Assembly (NCBI GenBank): GCA_030694365.1
Contig: JAUXYM010000004.1
Span: 1-64,000, forward strand
Source: Nevskia sp.
Lineage (GTDB): Bacteria; Pseudomonadota; Gammaproteobacteria; Nevskiales; Nevskiaceae
Direction of reading: 5' to 3'
DNA length: 64,000 bases
The notes below the pieces were generated by a model. It saw only the letters and a program-made list of their open reading frames with translations. It had not been told where the DNA came from and searched no databases. Of the stretch, positions 33,061-42,742 are shown piece after piece (positions within the stretch are counted from its first letter, which is position 1; every line of letters begins with the position of its first letter). Both the position numbers and the translations under genes were made by a program.

Positions 33061-34896
33061 TTGTCCCCTCCCAGCCGTCGCCGCACACCTGATACCGGCG
33101 ACGCTGCCGAAGACGCCGTCGTCGAACCCTCGCTGGCCAAGGCGCTGGTCGCGTTGAAGCCTTATCTCGCCGAGTTTCCCGGCCGCCTCGCGGTGGCGCT
33201 GAGCCTGCTGTTCATCGCCAAGATCGCCGGCGTCTGGCTGCCGCAGTTGATGAAGCAACTGGTCGATGGTCTTGGCCCGCGTGAAGGCCTGGTGCTGGTG
33301 GTGCCGGCGGCCTTGCTGCTCGCTTATGGTGCGTTCCGCTTCCTGAACGTGTTGCTCGGCGAGCTGCGCGATCTGGTCTTTGGCCGGGTCGCCGAGCGCG
33401 CCCAGCGCCGCGCCGCCCTGAAAGTGTTCGAGCATCTGCATCGGCTCGATCTGGAATTCCATCTGTCGCGGCGCACCGGCGCGCTGAGTCGGGACATCGA
33501 GCGCGGCGTCGATGGCATCAGCTTCCTGCTGCGCTTCCTGACCTTCAACATCGTGCCGACCCTGTTCGAGATCGCGCTGGTCGCCGGCATCCTGTGGAAG
33601 CAGTACGACGGTCGGTTCGCCGCAATCGCCGGCGTTTCGGTGGTGCTTTATGTCGCGTTCTCGGTCTGGGTCACCGAATGGCGCACCAAATTCGTGCGCG
33701 CGGCGAACACCATGGACTCGAAAGCCAATACCCGGGCGATCGATTCCCTGCTCAACTACGAAACGGTCAAGTACTTCGGCAACGAGCGCTGGGAAGCCGA
33801 GCGTTACGACGACAGCATGGCCGCCTGGGAACGCGCGACCTCGCAGAACCGGCTGTCCCTGTCGGCGCTGAACACCGGCCAGGCGATGATCGTCGCCGGC
33901 TCGATCACCGCGATGATGTGGCTGGCGGCGGCCGAAGTGGTCGGCGGCGCGATGTCCGTTGGCGGCTTCGTTGCCGTCAACGCCTACATGATCCAGCTGT
34001 TCGTGCCGCTGAATTTCCTCGGCTTCGTCTACCGCGAGATTCGCCGCGCGCTGACCGACATGCAGAAGATGTTCGGTCTGATCGAACAGCCGGCGAAGAT
34101 CGTCGACGCGCCCGATGCCATGCCGCTGCTGCGCACCAGCAGCGGCAGCCCGGCGATCCGTTTCGACGACGTGCGCTTCGGCTACAGCGCCAGCCGCAAT
34201 ATCTTGAGCGGCGTCAGCTTCGTGATCGCGCCCGGCAAGAAACTCGCGGTGGTCGGTGCCAGCGGTGCCGGCAAATCGACCTTGGCCCGGCTGCTGTTCC
34301 GCTTCTACGATCCCGATCATGGGTCGATCAGCATCGACGGCGTCGACCTCCGTGCGATGCCGCAGGACAGCCTGCGCCGGCTGATCGGCGTGGTGCCGCA
34401 GGACACCGTGCTGTTCAACGATACGATCGAATACAACATCGCCTACGGCCGGCCGGGTGCCACGCGCGCCGAAGTGGAGCGTGCCGCCAAGCTGGCCCAT
34501 CTCGACGGCTTCATCGCCCGGCTGCCGCAGGGCTACGAGACGCACGTGGGTGAGCGCGGCCTGAAAGTGTCCGGTGGCGAGAAGCAGCGCATCGCCATCG
34601 CCCGCGCCCTGCTCAAGGATCCGCCGATCCTGATCCTCGACGAAGCGACCTCGTCGCTGGATTCGCGCGCCGAGGCCGCAATTCTTGATGCGCTGCAGGC
34701 GGCCACCGAGCGACGCACGACCCTGGTCATCGCCCATCGGCTGTCGACGATCACTGATGCCGACACCATCGTCGTGCTCGATCAGGGCGTGGTCGTCGAA
34801 CACGGCTCGCACGCTGGCCTGCTTGCTGCGGACGGCGCTTATGCCCGCCTCTGGAACCTGCAGTTGGGCGAGCAGGGCAGCAGTCTGCCGGGGTGA
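33061..34896 (+). CDS. ABC exporter, ATM1/HMT1 type (fused permease-ATPase)
   Basis: This 611-residue half-transporter has six membrane spans and a C-terminal ATPase, and works as a homodimer. The NYETVKYFGNE sequence in the permease is the hallmark of the ATM1/HMT1 group, which exports glutathione-type or Fe-S-related compounds and heavy-metal conjugates. ATPase motifs: Walker A GASGAGKSTLAR, signature VSGGEKQRIAIARALL, Walker B ILILDEATSSLDSRAE, and H-loop VIAHRLSTI. The start is a TTG at 33061. It is monocistronic, with an inverted-repeat element upstream. Confidence 0.93.
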   Translation: MSPPSRRRTPDTGDAAEDAVVEPSLAKALVALKPYLAEFPGRLAVALSLLFIAKIAGVWLPQLMKQLVDGLGPREGLVLVVPAALLLAYGAFRFLNVLLGELRDLVFGRVAERAQRRAALKVFEHLHRLDLEFHLSRRTGALSRDIERGVDGISFLLRFLTFNIVPTLFEIALVAGILWKQYDGRFAAIAGVSVVLYVAFSVWVTEWRTKFVRAANTMDSKANTRAIDSLLNYETVKYFGNERWEAERYDDSMAAWERATSQNRLSLSALNTGQAMIVAGSITAMMWLAAAEVVGGAMSVGGFVAVNAYMIQLFVPLNFLGFVYREIRRALTDMQKMFGLIEQPAKIVDAPDAMPLLRTSSGSPAIRFDDVRFGYSASRNILSGVSFVIAPGKKLAVVGASGAGKSTLARLLFRFYDPDHGSISIDGVDLRAMPQDSLRRLIGVVPQDTVLFNDTIEYNIAYGRPGATRAEVERAAKLAHLDGFIARLPQGYETHVGERGLKVSGGEKQRIAIARALLKDPPILILDEATSSLDSRAEAAILDALQAATERRTTLVIAHRLSTITDADTIVVLDQGVVVEHGSHAGLLAADGAYARLWNLQLGEQGSSLPG

Positions 34897-35036
34897 TCGA
34901 AGCGCTCAGTTCGTCAGTCTCCGAACCTGCTGGCCATTGGCCTTGAGCCCTGCGATGATCCGGCGGAAATCGAGTCACGAGCTTGCAACAACGCTCGCAA
35001 GTGCTTTGATCCGTGGACAAAATCGTTTAGCAGGTT

Positions 35037-35056
35037 CGGCATCGCAGGCGATGCCG
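35037..35056. other. Perfect short hairpin upstream of the DUF1631 gene
   Basis: CGGCATCG-CAGG-CGATGCCG forms an 8-bp stem with a tetraloop. It lies in the 263-bp gap between the ABC exporter and the DUF1631 gene, about 105 nt before the start. No U-tract follows in either direction. Nothing else is recognisable in this gap. Confidence 0.4.
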
Positions 35057-35159
35057 CCTAGAGTGACAGCATGAGCCGGGAACCCTTCAGCAGACACATC
35101 AGCGTCTGGCGCGCACACGGCGCGATGCCAAGACGTTTCGTGCCCGCAAGGCTCTGCGC

Positions 35160-37259
35160 GTGGTGAACGGCAACCCGAAAGTGGTCAGCCTGCTGCGTGG
35201 CAAAGCCAAGCCTGCCGAAGCCACGGTTCAGCTGGTGGAGGCGCTGCGCCTGCAGGTGGTCGACGCACTGCGCGAACGGCTCAACATCATGTTCGAGGGG
35301 GCCGACGATCTGCTGTTCGAGTTCGCCGAGCGTGCCACCAACAACCAGGATCGCCGCCTGTTCTTCGACACCATGCGGGCCGTGCGTCTCGACCGCAAGA
35401 ACATGACCGCGCGGTTCTGCGACAACTACAGTCAAGGCTTCGACGCGACGATTGCCGCTACCGCCAGCCAGCCAGGCGACGACGGCGAACTGCGCCTGCA
35501 GAAGAACGAAGCCGTCGAACTCGACATCGCCGTGTCGAATATGGCGACCAAGGCCGATGGCCTCTACAAGCACACGCTGTGGGACATCGGCGGGCGGATC
35601 AAGACGCTGGTCGAGGATCGTCACGCACCGATGTCGATTGAAGCGCTGGTGCCGCTGACCATCTGCCGTGCGTTTCGCTCGGCAGCGGAGACACTGAACG
35701 TTGGCTCAGATGTCGAGTTGGTGGTGTTCAAGCTGTTCGACCGCCTGGTGATCAGCGAGCTTGCCGATCTCTACCTCAAGGTACTGAATTTCCTGAAGCA
35801 GCACGGCGTGCAGTCCGCCCATCCCGGCTACTCCCCCGGTTACGGGCCGAACGCCCGCCCGGGCGGCGCGCTCAGAGCCGGCGGCGAGGGGCCGGCCGGT
35901 GAAACCCTCCGTACCCAGGCCCCGCGCGGTTTTGCCGATGCTCCGCAGTTCGGCCAGACGGCTACCCAAGTGGATTTCCGCGCACCAGCCGGTCTTGCAG
36001 CGTCGATGATGAGCTCGCCAGCCCTGGACCCGCAGTCGCTGGCCAGCCTGCAGCGTCTCGGTGCGACGCCGGCCGATGCCACGGCCTATTCGAATGCCAG
36101 CCTTGCTGCTGATCTTGCCGCCGCCTCGCAGGGCCTGACGATCATCGGCTGGACGCCACGGCAGAGCGCCGCCTACGTGCAGCGCGCCAGCCTGGTCGGC
36201 CACATGTTCAACGACATCCTCGCCGACCCGCATCTGCCGAACCCGCTGCGCGTGCAGTTCGACGGCCTGCGCCTGTCGACGATGAAAGTGGCGCTCAAGG
36301 ACATCGCCTTCATCTGCGATCCGGATCATCCGGTCAGAGGCCTGATCAACGAACTGGCGACCATGGCTTCGACGGCCAGGACCGGCGGAGCGGAGCATCA
36401 GGCCCGCATCGCCGAGCTGGTGTCGCAGATCCAGCAGCAGTTCGATATCGCGGCCGAATCGCTGCGCAAGCCGCCGCCGGAAATCGAGCTGATCGACACC
36501 GATCAGGCCGAGCGTTTCATCGAGCAGCAGATGGCGCAGACCGCCACCCGCCGTCAGGCGATCGTCGCCAAGGTGCGCCGGATCATCGCCGGGGAACTGC
36601 ACTTGCGGACCTCGGGCACCACCATCAGCGACGAAGTGCGGCCGCTGCTGAATTCGCTGTGGGCACCGATGATGGCGATGCACCTGCTGCATCACGGCCC
36701 TGAAAGCGCCGAATGGAAACACGGCTTCGCCGAGCTCGATCAGATCGTCGCGATGCTCGATCCGGCCCGCGACGATCAGCGTCAAGAGGCGCTGCGGCGC
36801 GAGCTGCGCGCCGAGCTGGAAACCGCGTTCAAGGCCGTCGGCCTCGTCGAAGCCCGCATCAACGAGGCGCTGAACGGTTTCGAATCGGCACTGGCCAAGC
36901 TGCGGCCCGATCAACCACCGGCCGACCCGCTGCCCGACACCGCCGCCGCACCGGTGCTGCATGCCGCCACTGCCGCCGATGCGACCGAAAACGTCACCGA
37001 ACTGCTCGAACAACTGGTGCAGCCCGGCGCCTGGTTCCTGGTCCACGATCACGACCGCAACGAAGGCCGCTGGATGAAAGCGGTGGCCTATTACGCCGGT
37101 CTCGACTGCGCCGCGTTCGCCGAGTTCGATGGCAGCAATACCCTGCTGCTGAAGACGCGGATGCTGCTCGACGATCTGCTCGCCCGGCGCACGGTGCCGG
37201 TCGATCTCGACCCGGCGGCACGCGTCGCGCTCGACCGCTACCTGGCTCGCGCCGCCTGA
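35160..37259 (+). CDS. DUF1631-family protein
   Basis: This large cytoplasmic protein of 699 residues belongs to a conserved gammaproteobacterial family of unknown function. The recognisable parts are ADDLLFEFAERATNNQDRRLFFDTMRAVRLDRKNM near the N-terminus and SAAETLNVGSDVELVVFKLFDRLVISELADLYLKVLNFLKQHGV. The C-terminal ARFA-like helical region is followed by a last domain (LVQPGAWFLVHDHDRNEGRWMKAVAYYAGLDCAAFAEFDGSNTLLL). The middle (about 225-320) is low in complexity. Tandem GTG codons at 35160/35163 are the only plausible starts. The family sometimes carries misleading phosphorylase labels; I see no such domain. Confidence 0.85.
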   Translation: MVNGNPKVVSLLRGKAKPAEATVQLVEALRLQVVDALRERLNIMFEGADDLLFEFAERATNNQDRRLFFDTMRAVRLDRKNMTARFCDNYSQGFDATIAATASQPGDDGELRLQKNEAVELDIAVSNMATKADGLYKHTLWDIGGRIKTLVEDRHAPMSIEALVPLTICRAFRSAAETLNVGSDVELVVFKLFDRLVISELADLYLKVLNFLKQHGVQSAHPGYSPGYGPNARPGGALRAGGEGPAGETLRTQAPRGFADAPQFGQTATQVDFRAPAGLAASMMSSPALDPQSLASLQRLGATPADATAYSNASLAADLAAASQGLTIIGWTPRQSAAYVQRASLVGHMFNDILADPHLPNPLRVQFDGLRLSTMKVALKDIAFICDPDHPVRGLINELATMASTARTGGAEHQARIAELVSQIQQQFDIAAESLRKPPPEIELIDTDQAERFIEQQMAQTATRRQAIVAKVRRIIAGELHLRTSGTTISDEVRPLLNSLWAPMMAMHLLHHGPESAEWKHGFAELDQIVAMLDPARDDQRQEALRRELRAELETAFKAVGLVEARINEALNGFESALAKLRPDQPPADPLPDTAAAPVLHAATAADATENVTELLEQLVQPGAWFLVHDHDRNEGRWMKAVAYYAGLDCAAFAEFDGSNTLLLKTRMLLDDLLARRTVPVDLDPAARVALDRYLARAA

Positions 37260-37433
37260 TCGTTGCCGGCGTGGCGGGGCTGGCATTGGTGGTGCACCCC
37301 TGGCAGTAAAGAAAGCCGCCGCGCCATCTTCCCGGCACCCGGCTTTTGCACTAAGTTGATGCGAGTCCACCGCTCAGGGCCTCAAGTCCCCGATCAGGCC
37401 AGCAGGTCGACCGCCAGAACCTCAACCCTCCAC

Positions 37434-38267
37434 ATGCTCAGTCTCGGCTCGCTCGACGTGAAGCAGCGCATTGCCGCCAGGCTGGTCACGGCCGACATCG
37501 AAGCGCTGGTGGCCAGCATTCCGAAGCCGGTCGGCAGCTTCGGCTATGACCCCTGGGGCTACAACGAAGACAGCTTCAAGCTCGCCCTCGGGGCCGCGAA
37601 GCGGCTCTACGATCATTACTTCCGGGTCACCGCCCACGGCCTGGAAAACATCCCCAGCGAAGGCCGGGTGCTGATCGTCGGCAATCACAGCGGCCAGTTG
37701 CCGATGGATGGCGTGCTGGTCGGCGTCGCTGCGGCGACCAACCCGCACGGCCCGCGTCTGGCCCGGGCGATGATCGAGCGCTTCTTCCCCACCGTGCCCT
37801 GGCTCGGCAACTTCCTGAATGCGCTCGGCGGCGTCATCGGCGATCCGGTGAACTGCTCGAAGATGCTCGACATGGATGAAGCGATCATCGTCTACCCGGA
37901 AGGCATTCGCGGCTCCGGCAAGCTGTACCGCAAGCGTTACCAGCTACAGCGCTTCGGCAACGGCTTCATGCATCTGGCGATGAACCACCACGCGCCGATC
38001 GTGCCGGTGGGCATCGTCGGCTGCGAGGAAACCATGCCCGCGGTCATCAACCTGGCGCCGATCGCCAAGCTGCTCGGCCTGCCCTATCTGCCGATCGTCC
38101 CCAGCCTGCTGCCGCTGCCGGCGCGGGTCTATCTGAACTTCGGCAGGCCGATGCATTTCTCGCCGGCGGCGAGCGAGGCCGAAGTGACCGAACAAGTCGA
38201 AACGGTGAAAACCGAACTGCGCCGGCTGATGCAGATCGGCCTCGACGAACGCACGAGCCTCTACTGA
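37434..38267 (+). CDS. Lysophospholipid acyltransferase-like protein
   Basis: This 277-residue acyltransferase of the PlsC/LPLAT superfamily should transfer acyl chains to a lipid acceptor at the membrane. The active-site block is VLIVGNHSGQLPMDGVLVG; the His-Asp spacing is longer than the strict HxxxxD of PlsC and matches the NHSG-LPMD subgroup. The second block is IIVYPEGIRGSGK. ATG 37434 (MLSLGSLDVKQRI) is chosen; the ORF track begins in the spacer. Its TGA overlaps the ATG of the next gene (TGATG), so the two are coupled. Confidence 0.88.
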   Translation: MLSLGSLDVKQRIAARLVTADIEALVASIPKPVGSFGYDPWGYNEDSFKLALGAAKRLYDHYFRVTAHGLENIPSEGRVLIVGNHSGQLPMDGVLVGVAAATNPHGPRLARAMIERFFPTVPWLGNFLNALGGVIGDPVNCSKMLDMDEAIIVYPEGIRGSGKLYRKRYQLQRFGNGFMHLAMNHHAPIVPVGIVGCEETMPAVINLAPIAKLLGLPYLPIVPSLLPLPARVYLNFGRPMHFSPAASEAEVTEQVETVKTELRRLMQIGLDERTSLY

Positions 38268-39238
38268 TGGCGACCAGAACCGGCAGCCGCGCCGCGCCGA
38301 AGAAAACCGTGCTGATAACCGGCGCTGCCGGTTCGCTGGCCAAGCGGGTGATCGCCCGTCTGCACGGCCAGTACAACGTCATCGCCGTCGATTTCCGCCG
38401 CCGGGTCGAGACCGATGCCGGCATCCCGAGCTATCTGGTCGAGCTGCACAAGCGCGGCTTCGAGGACATCTTCGCCAGCCACAAGATCGATGCGGTGATC
38501 CATATCGGCCGCATCTTCGCGCACGAAAGAACCCGCCAGCAGCGCTACAACGCCAATGTCATCGGCTGCAAGCGGCTGCTCGATCTGTGCCGCAAGTACA
38601 AGGTCGGCCAGGTGATCATCCACTCGACGTACTACGTCTACGGCGCCAGTGCCTACAACCCGGCGCTGATCGATGAGGACGCGCCGCTGAAGGCCAGCGA
38701 GGTGACTCAGGATCTGGTTGATTCGGTGGAGCTGGAAAGCCTCGCCAACATCTATCTGTGGAAGCATCCGGAGCTGAACATCACCATCCTGCGGCCCTGC
38801 AACGTGCTCGGCCCGGGCGTGCGCAACACCATGTCGATCCTGCTGTCGCGCAGCCTGGTGCCGGTGCTGATCGGCTTCTCGCCGCTGATGCAGTTCCTGC
38901 ATGTCGACGACATGACCGACGCGATGATCGCCGCCTTCGAACAGAACAAGCCGGGCATCTACAACGTCGCCCCGGACGACTACGTGCCGTATCAGGAAGC
39001 CGTGGCCCAGTGCGGCTGCCGCAAGCTGCCGGTGCTGTCGATCCCGCCGTCGCTGCCGAAACTGGTGGCCTCGGTGCTGAACTGGAACGCGTTCTTCCCG
39101 CCGTATCTGGTCAACTACTTCAAGTATCCGGTGATCCTCGACGGTCGCCTGTTCCGCGAAACCTTTTCCTGGCAGCCGCGGCGCAGCCTCAACGACATCT
39201 TCACCTACTACCGGAAGCAGAAGCTCAGCGCGAGCTAG
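38267..39238 (+). CDS. NAD-dependent epimerase/dehydratase (extended SDR)
   Basis: This extended short-chain dehydrogenase of 323 residues has the N-terminal motif [18 protein letters not shown] (TGxxGxxG with the last Gly as Ala). The [10 protein letters not shown] segment lies where the catalytic Ser/Thr-Tyr region of epimerases is found, and the family block [10 protein letters not shown] follows. The usual YxxxK is not obvious; NIYLWK is the nearest. It is coupled to the acyltransferase gene by a TGATG overlap, which suggests a shared lipid or glycolipid substrate. The substrate is unknown. Confidence 0.82.
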   Translation: MATRTGSRAAPKKTVLITGAAGSLAKRVIARLHGQYNVIAVDFRRRVETDAGIPSYLVELHKRGFEDIFASHKIDAVIHIGRIFAHERTRQQRYNANVIGCKRLLDLCRKYKVGQVIIHSTYYVYGASAYNPALIDEDAPLKASEVTQDLVDSVELESLANIYLWKHPELNITILRPCNVLGPGVRNTMSILLSRSLVPVLIGFSPLMQFLHVDDMTDAMIAAFEQNKPGIYNVAPDDYVPYQEAVAQCGCRKLPVLSIPPSLPKLVASVLNWNAFFPPYLVNYFKYPVILDGRLFRETFSWQPRRSLNDIFTYYRKQKLSAS

Positions 39239-39324
39239 GCTTTGCAGACCCCGGCCGAACCGAGATCACCGGCTGCGGTCTGAGCGCTACCTTTCCAACC
39301 CGCCCACTCCTGACAGGAACCCCC

Positions 39325-39861
39325 ATGAGCAAGGAAAAGAGCAAACCGAAGGCGCCGAAGCCGGTCCCGGCCCCAAGCCCAACGACCACTGAAGCGACCA
39401 TCGACATCGGCATCAGCAAGGCTGACCGCGCCGCGATCGCGCACGGTCTCTCGCGCCTGCTGGCGGACGAATACACGCTGTATCTGAAGACCCACAACTT
39501 CCACTGGAACGTCACCGGGCCGATGTTCAACACCCTGCACCTGATGTTCATGGGCCAGTACACCGAATCATCGCTGGCGGTGGATCTGGTCGCCGAGCGC
39601 ATTCGCGCGCTGGGCTTCCCGGCACCGGGCACCTATGGCCAGTACGCCAAGCTATCGAGCATCGACGAGGACGAAGGCGTGCCGGCGGCGCTGGAGATGG
39701 TCAAGAAACTGGTCAAGGGCCACGAAGCCTGCGCGAAGACGGCACGTTCGGTGTTCCCGCTCGCCGAAAAGGCCAGCGACGAACCGACCGCCGATCTGCT
39801 GACCCAGCGTCTGCAGTTGCACGAGAAGACCGCGTGGATGCTGCGCTCGCTGCTCGAATGA
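39325..39861 (+). CDS. dps: Dps-type ferritin-like DNA-protection protein
   Basis: This 178-residue Dps-like protein would form dodecamers that oxidise and store iron and coat DNA in stress. Ferroxidase residues are in [14 protein letters not shown] (His) and [16 protein letters not shown] (Asp, Glu). A Lys/Pro-rich 25-residue N-terminal tail ([17 protein letters not shown]) could bind DNA. The ribosome site is AGGA before ATG 39325. Most close relatives lack such a long tail. The gene ends 37 bp before a MITE-like element. Confidence 0.92.
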   Translation: MSKEKSKPKAPKPVPAPSPTTTEATIDIGISKADRAAIAHGLSRLLADEYTLYLKTHNFHWNVTGPMFNTLHLMFMGQYTESSLAVDLVAERIRALGFPAPGTYGQYAKLSSIDEDEGVPAALEMVKKLVKGHEACAKTARSVFPLAEKASDEPTADLLTQRLQLHEKTAWMLRSLLE

Positions 39862-39898
39862 TCGAGCCGCATAAGCCGTAAAATGAAAGGGCCGACTA

Positions 39899-40166
39899 GG
39901 GTCTGTTGACAGCTACTTCGGTCACTGCGGCGGAGGTCGTTTAAGCCCAGTGCAACGAGCGAGGAGCGGCCAATAGTCGACCTATTGGCGCGACGAGCGA
40001 GGCAGCAATGGGCTCAAACGGCCCCGCCCCGAAGGGCTGCGGCCAAAAAGCCGCCAAGACTTCGTTGCGAACCTTGACCATAGGTAGACTATGGCCTGCG
40101 GTCCGCGCCTCGCTTGGCGGCTTTTTGACCTGCAGCGCAGCGACCGAAGTAACTGTCAACAGGCCC
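39899..40166. mobile_element. MITE-like element with 27-31 bp terminal inverted repeats
   Basis: The ends CTGTTGACAGCTACTTCGGTCACTGCG (39903-39929) and the inverted copy at 40136-40162 match at 25 of 27 positions, and the match extends outward to GGGt/GGGc. Inside are two sub-palindromes, CCAATAGTCGACCTATTGG and CCATAGGTAGACTATGG-like, and the arms AGCCGCCAAG / CTTGGCGGCT. There is no ORF, so the element is non-autonomous. No clear target-site duplication is visible. It ends 28 bp before the OppF-type gene. Confidence 0.75.
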
Positions 40167-40194
40167 GCCGGCCCTTTTCTTGCGCATCGCTTTC

Positions 40195-41196
40195 ATGGCC
40201 ACCCCTCCGCTCCTGTCCGTCCGCCGCCTGCGCGTGCTTTATGCCAGGCGCGGCCTGCTTCCCGGGTTTATGTCTTGGGGCCGCGCAGCCGACATCCGCG
40301 CCATCGACGATCTGCACTTCGACCTTCAGCCCGGCGAGACGCTCGGCATCGTCGGCGAATCCGGCTGTGGCAAATCGACCCTGGCCCGCACCCTGGTTGG
40401 CCTGCAGGCAGCCACCTCGGGCTCCATCCGCTACAACGGCCGCGAACTGATCGGGCTGAGTCGAAAGGACTGGCGGCCGCTGCGCCGTGAAGTGCAACTG
40501 GTGTTCCAGGATCCGCTGGCCTCGTTGAGCCCGAAGATGAAGATCGTCGACATCGTCGCCGAGCCGCTCAAGGCGCTGCGGCCGGAGTTCGATGCGGCGG
40601 ATCGGCGCAGCCGCGCGCTGGCGCTGCTCGATCGGGTCGGCCTCGGCCCGGAACTGGCGGACCGCAAGCCGCGCGAGTTGTCCGGCGGCCAGGGCCAGCG
40701 CGTCGGCATTGCCCGGGCGCTGATCGTCGAGCCCAAGCTGCTGATCTGCGACGAACCGGTATCGGCGCTCGACGTCTCGATCCAGGCGCAGATCATCAAC
40801 CTGCTGTCCGACCTGGCCCGCGAACGCAATCTGGCGATGATCTTCATCGCCCACGACCTCGCCGTGGTTCGTCAGCTATCGGACCGGGTACTGGTGATGT
40901 ACCTCGGCAAGGTCATGGAACAGGGCCGCGCCGACAACGTCTACGCCCGGCCGCGCCACCCGTACACGCGGGCGCTGCTCGAAGCCGCGCCGGTGATCGA
41001 AGCCGATGGCAGCAGACCGACGAAGCGCCGGCTGCTCGGCGGCGACACGCCGAACCCGGCACAGCCACCAATGGGCTGCGTGTTCCACCCGCGCTGCCCA
41101 CTCGCCGAACACGCCTGTGTACAGAGCGTGCCGCTGCTGCGGCGGGTTGATGGCGAGCAGTACGCGGCTTGTCATTTTGTGGCGGCGGGCGGCTGA
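40195..41196 (+). CDS. Peptide/nickel ABC transporter ATP-binding protein (OppF/DppF type)
   Basis: This 333-residue importer ATPase has Walker A GESGCGKSTLAR, signature LSGGQGQRVGIARALI, Walker B LLICDEPVSALDVS, H-loop IFIAHDLAVV, and the C-terminal oligopeptide-type block GCVFHPRCPLAEHAC with its conserved cysteines. It normally pairs with a second ATPase, two permeases and a binding protein, none of which is next to it. Upstream is the MITE-like element and then dps. It is therefore an orphan or was separated from its operon. ATG 40195 is preferred; a TTG lies at 40180. Confidence 0.9.
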   Translation: MATPPLLSVRRLRVLYARRGLLPGFMSWGRAADIRAIDDLHFDLQPGETLGIVGESGCGKSTLARTLVGLQAATSGSIRYNGRELIGLSRKDWRPLRREVQLVFQDPLASLSPKMKIVDIVAEPLKALRPEFDAADRRSRALALLDRVGLGPELADRKPRELSGGQGQRVGIARALIVEPKLLICDEPVSALDVSIQAQIINLLSDLARERNLAMIFIAHDLAVVRQLSDRVLVMYLGKVMEQGRADNVYARPRHPYTRALLEAAPVIEADGSRPTKRRLLGGDTPNPAQPPMGCVFHPRCPLAEHACVQSVPLLRRVDGEQYAACHFVAAGG

Positions 41197-41199
41197 CTT

Positions 41200-41835
41200 T
41201 TAGGCGGACGCCTGCCTGATCAAGGCAGCCATCGGGCAACCCGGCCCCTGGAATTGCGCTTCGAGCCCGGCTATGACGCCGGCCCGATCGGCAGCCGAGC
41301 GGTTCTGGCTGAGCTTGAGCTTGCCGACCATCCGGCTGATTTCGACTTCGAAGCCGACGATCGCCTGCATCAGCCTGGCAATGAATTCGGCGGGAGCATC
41401 GTCGATCTGCCACGGTGCGTCGAACCCGGACTCGTGCTGGCCGGTCAGCGCATCGAGCTGATCGCGCAGCCAGCCGGCGTCATTGACGATTCGCAGGCGG
41501 CCGTAGACGTGCACTGCCTCGTAGTTCCAGGTCGGGACAACGCGGCCGTCGACCGCTTTGGTCGCGTACCAGGAAGGCGAAACATAGGCGTCGACACCCG
41601 TGAACACCACGAGCGTTTCGACACCGGGATCGAAAGTCCGCCAGACCGGATTGGCGCGCGCCACGTGACCACGCAGCGTGCCCAGCCGCGACGCGGCTGA
41701 CTCCAGATGCATCGGGATATGGTTCGCTTCGAGTCCGTCGGCAGTCATCGTCACCAGCGTCGCAAGTGGCTGCGCGCGGATCAGTGCATGAAGAGCTTCC
41801 GTGCCGCTCTCGGCAAAGTGCGTTGGAACGTACAT
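41200..41835 (-). CDS. PaiB-family FMN-binding protein
   Basis: This 211-residue protein of the PaiB/FMN-binding split-barrel family begins MYVPTHFAESGTEALHALI. The characteristic block is VVFTGVDAYVSPSWYATKAVDGRVVPTWNYEAVHVYGRLRIV. It also has ANHIPMHLE in the N-terminal half and EISRMVGKLKLSQNRSAADRAGVIAGLE at the C-terminus. In Bacillus PaiB is called a negative regulator, but the fold suggests a flavin- or haem-binding role. It converges with the OppF-type gene, 3 bp apart. It is followed upstream by an M48 lipoprotein gene on the same strand. Confidence 0.9.
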   Translation of the reverse strand: MYVPTHFAESGTEALHALIRAQPLATLVTMTADGLEANHIPMHLESAASRLGTLRGHVARANPVWRTFDPGVETLVVFTGVDAYVSPSWYATKAVDGRVVPTWNYEAVHVYGRLRIVNDAGWLRDQLDALTGQHESGFDAPWQIDDAPAEFIARLMQAIVGFEVEISRMVGKLKLSQNRSAADRAGVIAGLEAQFQGPGCPMAALIRQASA

Positions 41836-41853
41836 CTCTTCACCTTTCGAATT

Positions 41854-42657
41854 TCAACCACACTTCGGCTTCTTCCCCGCCGCCTGCGCCTGCTGATACA
41901 CCGGCAAATCCTGCGGCAAGCGCGCCGCGATCTGGCGGATTCGGGTGTCATCGGACGGATGGCTGGATGCGAATTCCGGTGGCTTCTGGCCGCCGGCCTG
42001 GGCCATGTTCTGCCAGAGCTGCACGGCCTGGCGCGGGTCGAAACCAGCCTTGGCCATGTAGTCGAGGCCGAGCAGATCGGCCTCGCTTTCATGGGCGCGC
42101 GAGAACGGCAGCAGCACGCCGTACTGGGCACCGGCACCGAGTGCCGACATCAGCGCGCCGCCGCCGGCACCACCGCCGACGATCAACTGGGCGACCCCCA
42201 TGCCGAGGCCGGCGACCTGCTGCTGCGATACGCGCTCGTTCGAGTGGCCGGCGATCACGTGGGCAACTTCGTGGCCGATGACGGCGGCGAGTTGATCCTG
42301 CCCCTTGGCCACCTGAAGCAAGCCGGTGTAGACGCCGATCTTGCCGCCGGGCAAGGCGAAAGCGTTGACGTCCTTGGACTCGAACACCTTCACTTCCCAG
42401 ACGCCGCCGACTTCGCGGGTGATGGCATTGGCCACGCAGTTGACATAGGCCGTGGTCTGGCCGTTGCCGGTCACCGGGGTTTCCTTGGCGGTCTGCGCGA
42501 ACGCGGTGACGCCCATCTCGTTGAGGTCGGAATCCGGGTACAGCTTGAGCTGGCTGCGGCCGAGCGGCGAGGTCGCGCAAGCGACGACTGCGGTGGCGGA
42601 CAACAGGCTCAGCAACAGTTTCTGACGGCGTTTCTGACGGCTCGGGTGGCAATTCAT
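41854..42657 (-). CDS. Periplasmic M48-family lipoprotein metalloprotease (LoiP/YggG-like)
   Basis: This zinc protease of about 267 residues has a lipobox-like signal end (SATAVVACATS). The catalytic motif is VIGHEVAHVIAGHSNERVSQQ and the third ligand is in FSRAHESEADLLGLDYMAKAGFDP. Gly/Ala-rich AQLIVGGGAGGGALMSALGAG separates them. The C-terminal EFASSHPSDDTRIRQIA is a family feature. It resembles LoiP/YggG, which degrades damaged outer-membrane proteins. ATG 42657 or 42663 may be the start; neither has a strong ribosome site. It diverges from the DUF4864 gene. Confidence 0.88.
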   Translation of the reverse strand: MNCHPSRQKRRQKLLLSLLSATAVVACATSPLGRSQLKLYPDSDLNEMGVTAFAQTAKETPVTGNGQTTAYVNCVANAITREVGGVWEVKVFESKDVNAFALPGGKIGVYTGLLQVAKGQDQLAAVIGHEVAHVIAGHSNERVSQQQVAGLGMGVAQLIVGGGAGGGALMSALGAGAQYGVLLPFSRAHESEADLLGLDYMAKAGFDPRQAVQLWQNMAQAGGQKPPEFASSHPSDDTRIRQIAARLPQDLPVYQQAQAAGKKPKCG

Positions 42658-42742
42658 GATCATCGGATGTCTTCGGGAAGTTCTCGGTTCGGGCCGCGCT
42701 ATATTCGGCGCGTTCCCTTGAAACCAGTTTACGAGGTTGGCG

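Noticed and set aside
35071-35166. 31-codon ORF whose TGA overlaps the DUF1631 GTG start
   Set aside because: It looks like a leader peptide but has no clear ribosome site, and its residues follow no pattern. Overlap of this kind can arise by chance.
38758-39861. 367-residue plus-strand ORF ending with the Dps sequence
   Set aside because: Only the last 178 residues are Dps; the rest is an out-of-frame reading of the SDR gene. The AGGA-preceded ATG at 39325 is the true start.
39899-40166. CRISPR-like or IS coding element between dps and the OppF-type gene
   Set aside because: There are no regularly spaced direct repeats and no transposase ORF; the structure is a pair of terminal inverted repeats, so it is listed as MITE-like.
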